A stretch of 64,000 nt of DNA from Microtetraspora niveoalba (GCF_001570405.1 NZ_BBYM01000030.1:1-64000); one strand, 5' to 3'. Counted from the stretch's first letter, positions 35,594 through 44,848 are shown. The notes: generated from the sequence alone by a model not told the origin. A program made the numbers and translations.

Positions 35594-37960
35594 GTGAACC
35601 CATGGTCGGTGGTGTACGAGGGATTCGACCCGGCGCTTGAAGGGCTGCGGGAGGCGCTCTGCACGCTGGGCAACGGTCGCTTCGCCACCCGCGGCGCGGC
35701 GCCCGAGGCCGAGGCCGACGGGGTCCACTACCCGGGGACGTACGTCGCGGGATGTTACGACCGGCTCACCTCGGTCGTCGCCGGCCACGAGGTGACCAAC
35801 GAGGACATGGTCAACCTGCCGAACTGGCTGCCCCTGACCTTCGCGACGCCCGGCTCGGAGTGGTTCTCCCCCGGCGGCTTCGAACTGCTCAGGTACCGGC
35901 AGGAGCTCGACATGCGCCACGGCGTCCTGCACCGCGTGATCCGCCTCCGCGACGCGGAGGGCCGCGTCACCTCGGTCCGGCAACGCCGGCTGGTCTCCAT
36001 GGCCGATCCGTACCTGGCCGCCCTGGAGACGACCTTCACGGCCGAGAACTGGTCGGGGCCGCTCCGCGTGCGGTCCGGCCTGGACGGCCGCGTGGCCAAC
36101 ACGGGGGTGCCCCGGTACCGCGATCTGCGCGGCGACCACCTGACAGGGCACGCGACCGGGGTCCGGGGGCCGCTGACGTGGCTCCGCGCGCGGACCCGTT
36201 CCTCCGGCGTCGAGGTCGTCCTGGCCGCGCGCGTCGACGTCGCCTCCGGCCGCGAGGAACCGGCCGGGATCGAGCGGAACGACGACCGCGTCGCCGAGAC
36301 GCGCGTGCTGCGGCTGGAACGCGACCGCCCCGTCGTGCTGACCAAGACCGTCGCGCTCACGACGTCCCGCGATCTCGCGTTCGCCGACGCCTCCTCCGCC
36401 GCGCTGCGCCGAGCGGAACTGGCGCCCTGCTTCGCGGACCTGCTGGAGCAGCACGAGATCGCGTGGCACGACCTGTGGGAACGCGCCCGCCTGGACGTCA
36501 CGGGGCCCCGCGTCCAGCGGGACGTCCGCCTGAACACCTTCCACCTGCTGCAGACGTTGTCGCCCCACAGCGCCGACCTCGACGTCGGCGTGCCCGCGCG
36601 GGGCCTGCACGGCGAGGCGTACCGGGGACACGTGTTCTGGGACGAGCTCTTCGTGCTGCCCTGGCTGAGCCTGAGGTTCCCCGAGATCGCCCGCGGCGTG
36701 CTGCGGTATCGGCTGCGGCGGCTCCCGGAGGCGCGGGCCGCCGCCCGCGCCTCCGGCCTGCGGGGAGCGATGTTCCCCTGGCAGAGCGGCAGCGACGGGC
36801 GGGACGAGACCCAGCGGTTCCATCTCAATCCCCGCTCCGGCCGGTGGACGCCCGACCACTCGCACCTCCAGCGCCACGCCGGGCTGGCCGTCGCCTACAA
36901 CACGTGGCAGCACTACATGATCACCGGGGACGTCGAGTTCCTGTCCGGGACGGGTGTCCGCCTGCTGGCCGAGATCGCCCGCTTCTTCGCCTCGCTGGCG
37001 CGTCTCGATCCCGCGTCGGGACGCTACGAGATCCACGGGGTGATGGGGCCGGACGAGTACCACGACGGCTATCCGGGCGCGTCCTCACCGGGTCTGGACA
37101 ACAACGCCTACACCAACATCATGGCCGTCTGGCTCCTGCTGCGGGCACGCCAGGCCCTCGACCTGGTCCCCCGGCGCGCGCGGGAGGACCTGCGCCGCCG
37201 GCTCGGCCTCACAGAGGCGGAGACCGAACGCTGGGAAGAGATCACCCGCCGGATGCGGGTGGATTTCCACGACGGGATCATCAGCCAGTTCACCGGCTAC
37301 GAGCGGCTCGCGGAACTGGACTGGACGCGTTATCGGGGCGTGCGCCGGCTGGATCGGGCGCTGGAGGCCGAGGACGACAGCCCCAACCGTTACCAGGCGT
37401 CCAAGCAGGCCGACGTGCTCATGCTGTTCTATCTCCTGACGGCACGAGAGCTGAGGCACATCCTGGACCGGCTGGGCTATCCGACCACCCCGGACATGAT
37501 CCACCGTACGATCCGCCACTACCTGGCCCGCACCTGCCACGGCTCCACGCTGAGCGCGGTCGTCCACGCCTGGGTGCTCGCGCGATCGGATCGCGCGAGA
37601 TCCTGGCGGTTCTTCACGGAGACGCTCACCGGCGATCTCACCGACGTCCAGGGAGGAACCACCGCGGAAGGCGTGCACCTCGGCGCGATGGCGGGCACGC
37701 TCGACCTCGTGCAGCGCTGCTACCTCGACCTGGAGGCCGGGCCCGACGGCCTGCGCCTGGATCCGGCGCTCCCCGAACACCTCACCGCGCTGTCGCTGAC
37801 CGTCCGCTTCCGCGGCGCGGAGTTGGCGATCGACGCCGATCCGCTCCAGGTGCGCGTCACCCGGGCCGACGACGGTCCCCCCACGCTGGAGGTCTCGGTA
37901 CACGGCCGCCGCGCCCGGCTCCGCCGCGGCGACAGCCGTACCTTCCCCTGCCGGCCGTGA
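35594..37960 (+). CDS. Glycoside hydrolase family 65 (disaccharide phosphorylase/hydrolase)
   Basis: The 788-residue protein has the three GH65 parts: an N-terminal beta-sandwich (about 1-270; EGLREALCTLGNGRFATRGA), a helical barrel (about 320-700) and a small C-terminal beta domain. The catalytic Glu is Glu488 in HGVMGPDEYHDG. Family members phosphorolyse or hydrolyse maltose, trehalose or kojibiose, and the substrate is not decided here. GTG 35594 follows GAGAGGAGCGG. It lies after the hydrogenase-protease remnant and ends 2 bases before the convergent MarR gene, so no separate terminator is visible. Confidence 0.92.
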   Translation: MNPWSVVYEGFDPALEGLREALCTLGNGRFATRGAAPEAEADGVHYPGTYVAGCYDRLTSVVAGHEVTNEDMVNLPNWLPLTFATPGSEWFSPGGFELLRYRQELDMRHGVLHRVIRLRDAEGRVTSVRQRRLVSMADPYLAALETTFTAENWSGPLRVRSGLDGRVANTGVPRYRDLRGDHLTGHATGVRGPLTWLRARTRSSGVEVVLAARVDVASGREEPAGIERNDDRVAETRVLRLERDRPVVLTKTVALTTSRDLAFADASSAALRRAELAPCFADLLEQHEIAWHDLWERARLDVTGPRVQRDVRLNTFHLLQTLSPHSADLDVGVPARGLHGEAYRGHVFWDELFVLPWLSLRFPEIARGVLRYRLRRLPEARAAARASGLRGAMFPWQSGSDGRDETQRFHLNPRSGRWTPDHSHLQRHAGLAVAYNTWQHYMITGDVEFLSGTGVRLLAEIARFFASLARLDPASGRYEIHGVMGPDEYHDGYPGASSPGLDNNAYTNIMAVWLLLRARQALDLVPRRAREDLRRRLGLTEAETERWEEITRRMRVDFHDGIISQFTGYERLAELDWTRYRGVRRLDRALEAEDDSPNRYQASKQADVLMLFYLLTARELRHILDRLGYPTTPDMIHRTIRHYLARTCHGSTLSAVVHAWVLARSDRARSWRFFTETLTGDLTDVQGGTTAEGVHLGAMAGTLDLVQRCYLDLEAGPDGLRLDPALPEHLTALSLTVRFRGAELAIDADPLQVRVTRADDGPPTLEVSVHGRRARLRRGDSRTFPCRP

Positions 37961-37962
37961 AG

Positions 37963-38409
37963 CTACGTCCGCTCCTGCCGGTGGTGCGTGAGCAGGAGGG
38001 TGAGCAGGCGGGTCAAGGTCTGCCTGTCCTCGGGCGAAAGCGGTCCGAGCAGGTCGTCCTGCACCTCGTCGAGCGCTCGGTCGATGCGCCGCATCTGCCG
38101 CTCACCCGCCTCGGTGAGGGTCACGATGTTGCGCCTTCGGTCATCGGGGTCCGGCGTCCGCTCGACGAAACCTTGCTCGGCCAGTTCGTTGATCGCCGCC
38201 ACCACGTCGCTGCGGTCCATGTTGCACCGGCGACCGAGCTCGGCCTGGCTGGCCTCCCCGAACTGATCCAGCGCGGCCAGGATGCGGTAGTGGTATCCGC
38301 GCGCCCCCACCTCGCCGAAGCCCTCCGACGCCAACCGGTGGGCGTGCACCGCCAGTTGGGTGAGCAGCCAGCTCGGCTTCGCGGTCAGGCGTGCGGGGAT
38401 CTGTTCCAC
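37963..38409 (-). CDS. MarR-family transcriptional regulator
   Basis: The 148-residue protein has the MarR winged helix, with SQAELGRRCNMDRSDVVAAI as recognition region and DPDDRRRNIVTLTEAGERQM as the wing, and flanking dimerisation helices. It likely responds to a phenolic or drug-like ligand. I set the start at GTG 38409 because AGGG lies 8 bases upstream; GTG 38418 is possible. A perfect palindrome lies just upstream, so it most probably represses itself. No obvious drug pump adjoins it. Confidence 0.9.
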   Translation of the reverse strand: MEQIPARLTAKPSWLLTQLAVHAHRLASEGFGEVGARGYHYRILAALDQFGEASQAELGRRCNMDRSDVVAAINELAEQGFVERTPDPDDRRRNIVTLTEAGERQMRRIDRALDEVQDDLLGPLSPEDRQTLTRLLTLLLTHHRQERT

Positions 38410-38425
38410 GACAGCCACCCTACAC

Positions 38426-38442
38426 CGTTGGTAGTACCAACG
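38426..38442. promoter_or_regulatory. MarR operator palindrome
   Basis: CGTTGGTA-G-TACCAACG is a perfect 17-bp palindrome (8-bp arms, 1-base centre) beginning 16 bases upstream of the MarR start codon. Size and symmetry fit a MarR dimer site. The DUF3626 gene is encoded on the same strand further downstream of this site and is less likely to be the target. Confidence 0.7.
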
Positions 38443-38566
38443 AATGCCCCCTCCGGGCGACGGCCCTTTCCGGACTGCGGCGGCCTCCCCGGACCTCGTC
38501 GGCGAACACCCCGCCACCCCCCTTGGCTACAGTCATGGATCTCGCGACGCTCGAATGGGGCGGTGC

Positions 38567-39421
38567 TCATCCACCGGGCGATCCGGGTGGCGCGCCGAAA
38601 CGCGCCACGCAGTGCCACACCTTCTTGAGTGCCTGCGGGTCGTACCGGCCCGTGCGGGCCGCGTCTCCGATGATTTGCGGATCGAGACGGCCGTCCACGG
38701 CGATCTCCGCGCCCAGATCGACATATTCCTGTCCGCGGTAGTCCGGTTCGCGGCGCAGCCGGTCGACGGACAGCCGGAATCCCGCGTGCCATTCGACCGG
38801 GCAGGGAAGCCGTTCGGCCGCGCGGTGAACCGCCGTGCCGCGATAGCTCGGATCGAGGACCAGTGCCTCCACGTCCCGGTCGAGCCTGACCGGTCCGTGG
38901 ACCTGGGCCTCGACGTAGTCGTCCAGGGCGTCCCGGTCATCGGCTTCGGCCAGCTCGATGAGCGCCATACGGGTCGCGACGCCGAAGGCCGACGGTTCGA
39001 AGAAGCTGTCCGGATAACAGAATGTGGCTCGTGAAAGGGCCTCCGGCGTCAGCCTGAGATGGCTGGACCCGAACCGCGGCGCCGCGCCGGTCGGCCTGCC
39101 GCGGAAGTTCAACGCGCCGTAGACGGGGCGATGGTGAGCGGGCGCGTGATCGTACGCGCCGCCGAAGATCCGGCTCTCCCAGCGCCACCGGTCCCCGCCC
39201 GGATACGCCGTCAGCCCGCCGTTGCTCGTTCCCGTGACGAACTGGGAGCGGTAGTGACCGTCGTCCGCGAGCTCGAGCAGAATCGGCCGGTCGCCCGCCG
39301 GCCGGTCCGGATGGAAGTTCAGTGTCACGCGCGTCCGGGGGTTGAGCGGACCGCCTGACGAGAGGGCCGCGACATGGCGGAGTGCCCGCTCCTGCGGCGA
39401 CTCGGACGCCTCAGCGCTCAT
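38567..39421 (-). CDS. DUF3626 protein
   Basis: The 284-residue protein matches the DUF3626 pattern: TRVTLNFHPDRPAGDRPILL, then YRSQFVTGTSNGGLTAYPGG and FCYPDSFFEPSAFGVATRMA. The strictly conserved FxTGTSNGGLTA and RFGSSH blocks look like an active site. The family's function is not established to my knowledge. The ATG at 39421 begins a normal N-terminal helix. The gene lies 28 bases from the flavin oxidoreductase upstream, on the same strand, so the two may be cotranscribed. Confidence 0.85.
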   Translation of the reverse strand: MSAEASESPQERALRHVAALSSGGPLNPRTRVTLNFHPDRPAGDRPILLELADDGHYRSQFVTGTSNGGLTAYPGGDRWRWESRIFGGAYDHAPAHHRPVYGALNFRGRPTGAAPRFGSSHLRLTPEALSRATFCYPDSFFEPSAFGVATRMALIELAEADDRDALDDYVEAQVHGPVRLDRDVEALVLDPSYRGTAVHRAAERLPCPVEWHAGFRLSVDRLRREPDYRGQEYVDLGAEIAVDGRLDPQIIGDAARTGRYDPQALKKVWHCVARFGAPPGSPGG

Positions 39422-39449
39422 CCCCGGCGTGCTCCCGGATCACGACATG

Positions 39450-40520
39450 TCATCCCGTTCCCGGACGCGTCCCGCGCCCCTGGGGGATCGTACTGCTATG
39501 GCCGTGGAGGCGAGGCAGCACCTCGGCGCCCAGCCGGGCGATGTTCTCCAGGGTCCGTTCATGGCGGGCCGTGCCCTGCACCATGAGGATCAGGTGCCGC
39601 AGACCGGTCGCGCCGGCCGTGGCCCGCATCACCTCGACGCAGTGCTCCGGCGAGCCGACCGGATGGATCGCGCACAGCCGCTCGACGTAACTCGCCGGGT
39701 CGGTGCGGACGGGGCCCGCGCCGTCCACCCGCACGTACCCGGCCAGTCCCGGCTCCAGCCAGCGGGGCATCTCGGCGCGCAGCTCCCGTACGGCCGCCGC
39801 CGTGGAGTCGGCCACATGGGCCATCACGGCGGCCACGTGCCCGCTCACCCCGAGCCCGTCGAGCCCGTCGGACGCGGCGGGCACGCTCGGGGCTGCGGCG
39901 TATCGTCCGTATTCCTCGATCATCGCGGCTTTCTCCGCGTCGTCGATGTGCATGCCCAGCAGCATGGGCAGGCCCCGCTCGGCGGTGAGCCGTACGGTGT
40001 CCGCGGATGTGCAGGCCACCAGCGGCCGCAGCCGGGCGGGCGGCATCATCGGCACCGGGCGAAACCTGAAGAACTCGCCGTCCGCCGCCACCTCGGGCCG
40101 GGAGAGGGCCGTACACAGCAGGTCGAGACCTTCGGCGAACCCGCGCTCGAACCGGGGCAGGCCGGTGCCGAACACCTCCAGGTCCCGCCAGGGGCCGCCA
40201 CGACCGACACCGAGCAGGAACCGGCCGCCGGAAGCGTGGTGCAGCACCGCGGCCTGCTCGGCGAGGGCGACCGGGTGCCGGGTGGACAGCGTGGCCACCG
40301 CGGTGCCGACGGCGATCCGCGTGGTCCGGCCCAGCGCGACGCCCGCCAGCACGGTGGCCGAGGGGCAGACCCCATAGGTCATGAAATGGTGCTCGGCGAT
40401 CCAGGCGTCGTCGAAACCGGCGGCCTCGGCGGCGGCGACGGCGTCGACGGTCTGGGCGAGGACCGTTCCCGGCGAGCGATCCGGAAGACACGGGGCGATC
40501 AGGAAAATGCCCAGACGCAT
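39450..40520 (-). CDS. LLM-class F420/FMN-dependent oxidoreductase
   Basis: A 356-residue TIM-barrel enzyme of the luciferase-like monooxygenase class. The N-terminal strand MRLGIFLIAPCLPD, WIAEHHFMTYGVCPSATVLA and the FLLGVGRGGPWRDLEVFG loop are typical flavin/F420-binding regions. It oxidises or reduces an unknown substrate with FMN or F420; both cofactors are possible in Actinobacteria. ATG 40520 begins the first barrel strand. An upstream in-frame GTG would add a short unstructured tail. Confidence 0.9.
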   Translation of the reverse strand: MRLGIFLIAPCLPDRSPGTVLAQTVDAVAAAEAAGFDDAWIAEHHFMTYGVCPSATVLAGVALGRTTRIAVGTAVATLSTRHPVALAEQAAVLHHASGGRFLLGVGRGGPWRDLEVFGTGLPRFERGFAEGLDLLCTALSRPEVAADGEFFRFRPVPMMPPARLRPLVACTSADTVRLTAERGLPMLLGMHIDDAEKAAMIEEYGRYAAAPSVPAASDGLDGLGVSGHVAAVMAHVADSTAAAVRELRAEMPRWLEPGLAGYVRVDGAGPVRTDPASYVERLCAIHPVGSPEHCVEVMRATAGATGLRHLILMVQGTARHERTLENIARLGAEVLPRLHGHSSTIPQGRGTRPGTG

Positions 40521-40589
40521 TCCCCAGTTGTAAACCACGCCCGCCGGCGAGGTCCATCGACGATCTCGGCCTCCCGGGACGGGGAGGGC

Positions 40590-40892
40590 TCAGTGGTCGT
40601 CCCAGTGCCCGCTGTGGCTCGCGTGCCGATGGCCGTCGTGCACGTAATCGATGTGATCGCCGTGCGGGACGGCCACGTGGCCGCAGCCGGGCCCGTGCTG
40701 GTGGTCGTGCTCGGTGTGCGTGGTGTGGCCGGAGGGCTCGCACTCATCGACATGGTCGTCGTGCACCCGGTGCAGGCACCCGTCGTGGACGTAGTCGACA
40801 TGATCGCCATGCGGGACGGCGACATGCCCGCAGTCGGCCCCGTGAACGTGGTCGTGATCGACGTGCCGGCGGTGTTCGGCGGATGTGGTCAC
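40590..40892 (-). CDS. His-rich metal-binding repeat protein
   Basis: The 100-residue protein consists of two copies of one unit, each with CGHVAVPHGDH(V/I)DYVHDG followed by an acidic His-rich tail. About one quarter of residues are His and many are Asp, with one Cys before each GHVAVPHG block. It should bind zinc or another transition metal in the cytoplasm as a buffer or chaperone. It has no membrane segment and no Zur box upstream. The family is widespread in actinomycetes and sometimes labelled as zinc-transporter associated, but no transporter is near. Confidence 0.85.
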   Translation of the reverse strand: MTTSAEHRRHVDHDHVHGADCGHVAVPHGDHVDYVHDGCLHRVHDDHVDECEPSGHTTHTEHDHQHGPGCGHVAVPHGDHIDYVHDGHRHASHSGHWDDH

Positions 40893-41057
40893 TGGTCCCC
40901 ACCTCGCTGCCCGATCTCGCTGCCCGGTCTCGGCGAGCAGTACTCCACCTGTGGTCAGTCCCCCATACCCGGCGGCCGTTCACGGGCAACGCGGTTTCTC
41001 GCCAGAAGGACGACGCCGCCGCGTAAAGAACCACCTCACGAGGCGGCCGTCTCCGCT

Positions 41058-41966
41058 TCAGGACGAGGAGGGCGGAACCGGCCGCCACCCGAAGCGGTCC
41101 CCGCGGCGCTCGATCCGCCCCAGCCCCGGGAACGGCATGTGGTACGCGTGGACGAGCAGGTTCTCGTCGGCCGCCCGCTCCACCAGCCTCCGGCGGCTGA
41201 GCACCGACCGCCCGGCGTCGAGATCCCATGGTGTGCGCCAGGCGAGGTGGGCCAGTTGGAGCCGGTCGTAGAAGGTGTCCCCGACGCACAACAACCGCTC
41301 CCCCCGCGACCGCAGCAAGAACGCCGAATGCCCGGGGGTGTGGCCGGCCGCGTCCACGGTGTGGACGTGGGGCAGGATCTCGGCGTCGTACTCGAACCCG
41401 CGCAGCCGCTCGCCGAAGAGCCTGATCGCCTCACGGGCCGGGCGGCGTTGCTCCGGCGGGGCAGAGCAGGCGGCGTCCGACCAGAAGGCCACCTCGGCGG
41501 CGTGCGCGAGCGGGATCGCGTCCGGAAAGCTCGGCTCGCCCGACCACACGGCTCCGCGCGCGTGGTCTTCGTGAAGGTGCGTGAACACGACGGCGGCCGG
41601 CTCGGACGTCGGGAACCCGGCCTCGGTCAGTCCGCCGGTGAAGCCGCCGACGAGGGGGGCGATATCGGGGCCGTATCCGAGGAAACCCCTGCCGAGTCCG
41701 GTGTCGATGACGGCCAGGCCGGCCGGGGTCTCGACGCACAGGCAGTTGTAGCCGCACGTCAGCGTCGCCCTCCCCTGCCCCTCCTCGGCCACGGCGTCCC
41801 GCAACTCCTGCTCGGGCACACCGGAGGCGGGGCTGAAGAAATCGGCCAGCGGGGGATCCCAGGGAGGGTCGAGCTGACCGTCGCTGACCACCGCGCAGGA
41901 GAGATCCCCGACCGTGAAGCGGTGGACCCGCGTGCGGTCCCCGTCGCCCGCGCCCTTCCCGGCCAC
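41058..41966 (-). CDS. MBL-fold metallo-hydrolase
   Basis: The 302-residue protein has the metallo-beta-lactamase fold, with the metal ligands in VVFTHLHEDHARGAVW (HxHxDH), LAVIDTGLGRGFLGYG, AAGHTPGHSAFLLRSRGERL (third His) and VGDTFYDRLQ (Asp). Such enzymes hydrolyse lactones, phosphodiesters or thioesters. A quorum-quenching lactonase is one option and the substrate is unknown. The GTG start at 41966 is the chosen reading. It is divergent from the ASCH gene by 88 bases. Confidence 0.9.
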   Translation of the reverse strand: MAGKGAGDGDRTRVHRFTVGDLSCAVVSDGQLDPPWDPPLADFFSPASGVPEQELRDAVAEEGQGRATLTCGYNCLCVETPAGLAVIDTGLGRGFLGYGPDIAPLVGGFTGGLTEAGFPTSEPAAVVFTHLHEDHARGAVWSGEPSFPDAIPLAHAAEVAFWSDAACSAPPEQRRPAREAIRLFGERLRGFEYDAEILPHVHTVDAAGHTPGHSAFLLRSRGERLLCVGDTFYDRLQLAHLAWRTPWDLDAGRSVLSRRRLVERAADENLLVHAYHMPFPGLGRIERRGDRFGWRPVPPSSS

Positions 41967-42054
41967 GTCGTCCCCCTCACGTCTTCACCGCGTCGTCGGG
42001 AGAGATGGTTGACGTTTCCGGCTCCGGACATGTTTCGCGGACGTCCTGGAAAAT

Positions 42055-42531
42055 ATGACGAACTTCGGCAAAGGTAATGGAATGCCCGAATCCATGGAGA
42101 TCATCGATCCCGCCTCCCTGCCCAGGGCGGAGTTCGCCTTCCCCGGCCCGCTGCGGGACCTGCTGGTCGCGGCGATCCTCGACGGCCGCAAGGTCGCCAC
42201 GACCTCCCTGCTCATCGAGTACGAACTCGCCGGCGAGGCGCTGCCCGCGGTCGGCGACCGTTCCGCCGTGGTGGACTCCGACGACCGCCCGGTGGCCGTC
42301 ATCGAGACGACCGGCGTACACGTGGTGCCCCTGGGAGAGGTGGACGACGCCCACGCGAGGGACGAAGGCGAGGGGCACACGACGGTCGGGCTGTGGCGAG
42401 CCGCCCACGAGGCGTTCTGGCACGGTCAGGAGATGCGCGCCGCGCTGGGGGATGACGCCTTCACCGTGGACGACACCACACCGGTGGTCCTGGAACGCTT
42501 CCGCGTCATCGCCGACCTCCGTACGGCCTGA
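42055..42531 (+). CDS. ASCH-domain protein
   Basis: The 158-residue protein has the ASCH beta-barrel pattern (DGRKVATTSLLIEYELAGEA; VVDSDDRPVAVIETTGVHVV) in which the conserved Gly-Arg-Lys-x-x-T-T-S segment resembles an RNA- or nucleotide-binding loop. Family members bind RNA or have nucleoside-amide hydrolase activity. The exact function is unknown. The ATG at 42055 and the ATG at 42082 are both possible. Its end overlaps the convergent gene by 26 bases. Confidence 0.87.
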   Translation: MTNFGKGNGMPESMEIIDPASLPRAEFAFPGPLRDLLVAAILDGRKVATTSLLIEYELAGEALPAVGDRSAVVDSDDRPVAVIETTGVHVVPLGEVDDAHARDEGEGHTTVGLWRAAHEAFWHGQEMRAALGDDAFTVDDTTPVVLERFRVIADLRTA

Positions 42532-43312
42532 CGCCCCCGCCACCGTCCCTCCCCAACCGGTGCCGTACGTACCGGTGGTCCGGAGTCTCGAACTCCAGCC
42601 CGTTCTCGTCGAGCGCGTTGTAGACCGTCACCTGCCCGTCCGGGAAGCGGAAGGCCGGGGCCACCGTCCCGTACGCGAGATCGCGTCCGGCCCATTCGAG
42701 GAGGCTGACCTCCAGCAGCGGCCGCCCGGCCAGGGCGGCCAGTGCGCTCGGCACCCCGCTCCGCCAGGACAACCGGAATTCCTCCGCCGCCCATTTCAGC
42801 GACCGGTCCGGGTCCACGGTGTTCCAGGTGATCGAGAGCTCGTCGAATTTCCAGTGGACGATCTCGACCTGCTCTCCCTCGAAGTCGAGCAGGACCGGAG
42901 CGTCGGGGAACCAGGCGTCCTCGTCCTCATCCCACACCAGCAGAGATCGCGTCAGCCTCCGGCCCACCAGCGTGGCGAGCCGGGAGCCGTGCGCGGCGGT
43001 GATCGCTTCGCGGCCGCTCAACCATTGCGGAAGGTAGCCGGGAATGCCGAAGTCGAACAACGCGCTCAGTCCCGGGGACGCAGAGTTTCGATCATCGGTC
43101 CAGTCTGCATCGGGCGCCGCGCACCTCCAAGGGCCGCGGACTCCAGATGAGGCCGACCCACCAGCCTGGCGGCTCCGCCTCCACGAAAATCGCGGGACTC
43201 GCCCCGGAACCGGCCGTACACGCACCCCACCTGGGCACTGCTGCGTGAGTTGGCCGATCGTGCTCTCGCCCTCATGCCGCCGCAGCCGTGGCGGTCCGAT
43301 CCGCCGGACCAC
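42506..43312 (-). CDS. Hypothetical protein, start uncertain
   Basis: The frame is 268 residues, but the first 80 residues are Arg-rich with no ribosome site and look non-coding, whereas the part from about base 43075 on (FDFGIPGYLPQWLSGREAIT; LLDFEGEQVEIVHWKFDELS) has normal acidic composition. The real protein may be about 185-190 residues. I do not recognise a family, and the trailing region RHRLGRDGGGGVRPYGGRR may be disordered. It converges on the ASCH gene with a 26-base overlap. Confidence 0.6.
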   Translation of the reverse strand: MVRRIGPPRLRRHEGESTIGQLTQQCPGGVRVRPVPGRVPRFSWRRSRQAGGSASSGVRGPWRCAAPDADWTDDRNSASPGLSALFDFGIPGYLPQWLSGREAITAAHGSRLATLVGRRLTRSLLVWDEDEDAWFPDAPVLLDFEGEQVEIVHWKFDELSITWNTVDPDRSLKWAAEEFRLSWRSGVPSALAALAGRPLLEVSLLEWAGRDLAYGTVAPAFRFPDGQVTVYNALDENGLEFETPDHRYVRHRLGRDGGGGVRPYGGRR

Positions 43313-43354
43313 ATCCTCGGCGGATGAGCGACCGCTTCCGAACGGCGCGCCGGG

Positions 43355-44848
43355 TCAGGCGTTCTCACCCGCGAGCACGCCCGCGACGGCCCGCCGCCGC
43401 CGGGCCGGGATCGCGAGGGACAGCAGCGCGGCCACCAGCGCCGCACCGCCGCCCACGATGAAGCTGGTACGGAACCCCTCCATGGACGGAACCGAATTCG
43501 GGCCGAGATGCACGACCATGTGGCTGAGCACCACGCCGACGACCGCGCTGGCGCTGGAGGTGCCGATCGACCGCATCAGGCTGTTCAGCCCGTTCGCGGC
43601 CGCCGTCTCCGAGGTCGGCACCGCCGACATGATCAGTGCGGGCATGGCGGCGTACGTGAACGCGATGCCCGCCGAGATGACCGCGGAGATCAGCGTGATC
43701 TGCCAGACGTGCCGGGTCATCCCCAGCCCCATCACGTAGCCGCAGAGGATCACCAGACAACCGATGAACAACGACGTTCTCGGCCCCCGGGCCGCCGAGA
43801 TCCGCGCGGACAACGACGAGACCAGCGGCATCACCAGCCCGCCGGGCAGCAGGCACAACCCGGCGGCCAGCATGGTCTGGCCCAGGCCGTACCCGGTCGC
43901 CTCCGGCAGTTGCAGGAGCTGCGGGAGGACGAGCGCCTGCGCGTACATGGCGAACCCGACCACGACGGAGGCGAGGTTGGTCATGAGGACCTGGGGGCGC
44001 ACGCTCGTCCGCAGGTCCACCAGGGGATCGCGCGTGCGCAACTGGTAGCGGCCCCACACGAGCAGCACCAGCGGCGCCGCGCCGAAGAGGCCCAGCGTCG
44101 CGCCGCTGCTCCAGCCCCAGTCACCACCCTTGGAGACGGCCAGCAGGAGGCAGACCAGCCCCGCGGAGAGCCCGAACGCGCCGACGACGTCGAAGCGGCC
44201 TCCGCTGCGCAGCGGCGACTCCGGGACCAGGGCCGCCACCAGCACCAGCGCCACGAGGGCCAGACCGGCGGACGCCCAGAAGAGCACGTGCCAGTGGACG
44301 TACTGCGCGACCGCGGCGGCGGCCGGCATGCCCAGCGCGCCTCCGATGCCCATCGAGGAGCTCATCAGCGCCATCGCCGAACCCAGCCTCGCGGGCGGCA
44401 GCTCGTCCCGCATGATGCTGATGCCGAGCGGGATCACCCCGACGCCGACTCCCTGCAGCAGCCGCCCGACGACCATGGGGGCGAGCGAGCCGCTCAGCGC
44501 GCACACCACGGAGCCCACGATCAGCAGCGCGAGGCTGAGCAGCAACATCCGCCGCTTGCCGTACATGTCGGCGAGCCTGCTGATGACGGGGGTGGCGACG
44601 GCTCCGGCCAGCAGCGTCGAAGTGATCACCCAGGACGCGTCGGCAGCGGTCGTGTGCAGCAGGACGGGCAGCTCGGACACCAGCGGGAGCACGAGGGTCT
44701 GCATCAGGGCGACCAGGATGCCGGCGAAGGACAGTACGACGACCACGCCCCTGGCGCGTGACGAGCGGATCTCGGCCTCTTCCTCATGACCGGTGAGTGG
44801 CGTCGCGCTCAAAGGGCCTCCGCTCGCAAATCGGGCGGAGCGGCCCAT
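43355..44848 (-). CDS. MFS drug-type exporter
   Basis: The 497-residue protein has about fourteen membrane segments, a motif-A-like loop SRLADMYGKRRMLLL and motif GRLLQGVGVGVIPLGISIM, typical of proton-driven multidrug antiporters (DHA2 type). The substrate is unknown. The ATG at 44848 is one start; a TTG at 44812 with GGAGG 4 bases upstream is an alternative and gives the more usual N-terminus. It is divergent from the two-component pair, sharing a 239-base regulatory region, so that system may control it. Confidence 0.92.
   Translation of the reverse strand: MGRSARFASGGPLSATPLTGHEEEAEIRSSRARGVVVVLSFAGILVALMQTLVLPLVSELPVLLHTTAADASWVITSTLLAGAVATPVISRLADMYGKRRMLLLSLALLIVGSVVCALSGSLAPMVVGRLLQGVGVGVIPLGISIMRDELPPARLGSAMALMSSSMGIGGALGMPAAAAVAQYVHWHVLFWASAGLALVALVLVAALVPESPLRSGGRFDVVGAFGLSAGLVCLLLAVSKGGDWGWSSGATLGLFGAAPLVLLVWGRYQLRTRDPLVDLRTSVRPQVLMTNLASVVVGFAMYAQALVLPQLLQLPEATGYGLGQTMLAAGLCLLPGGLVMPLVSSLSARISAARGPRTSLFIGCLVILCGYVMGLGMTRHVWQITLISAVISAGIAFTYAAMPALIMSAVPTSETAAANGLNSLMRSIGTSSASAVVGVVLSHMVVHLGPNSVPSMEGFRTSFIVGGGAALVAALLSLAIPARRRRAVAGVLAGENA

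Noticed and set aside
35752-38628. Plus-strand open frame of 958 codons overlapping GH65 in another frame
   Set aside because: The product is Arg/Pro-rich with no domain; GH65 reads through the region with its catalytic motif intact.
39342-42077. Plus-strand open frame of 911 codons across several minus-strand genes
   Set aside because: It runs antisense to four recognisable genes (DUF3626 start, LLM oxidoreductase, His-rich, MBL) and has no domain of its own.
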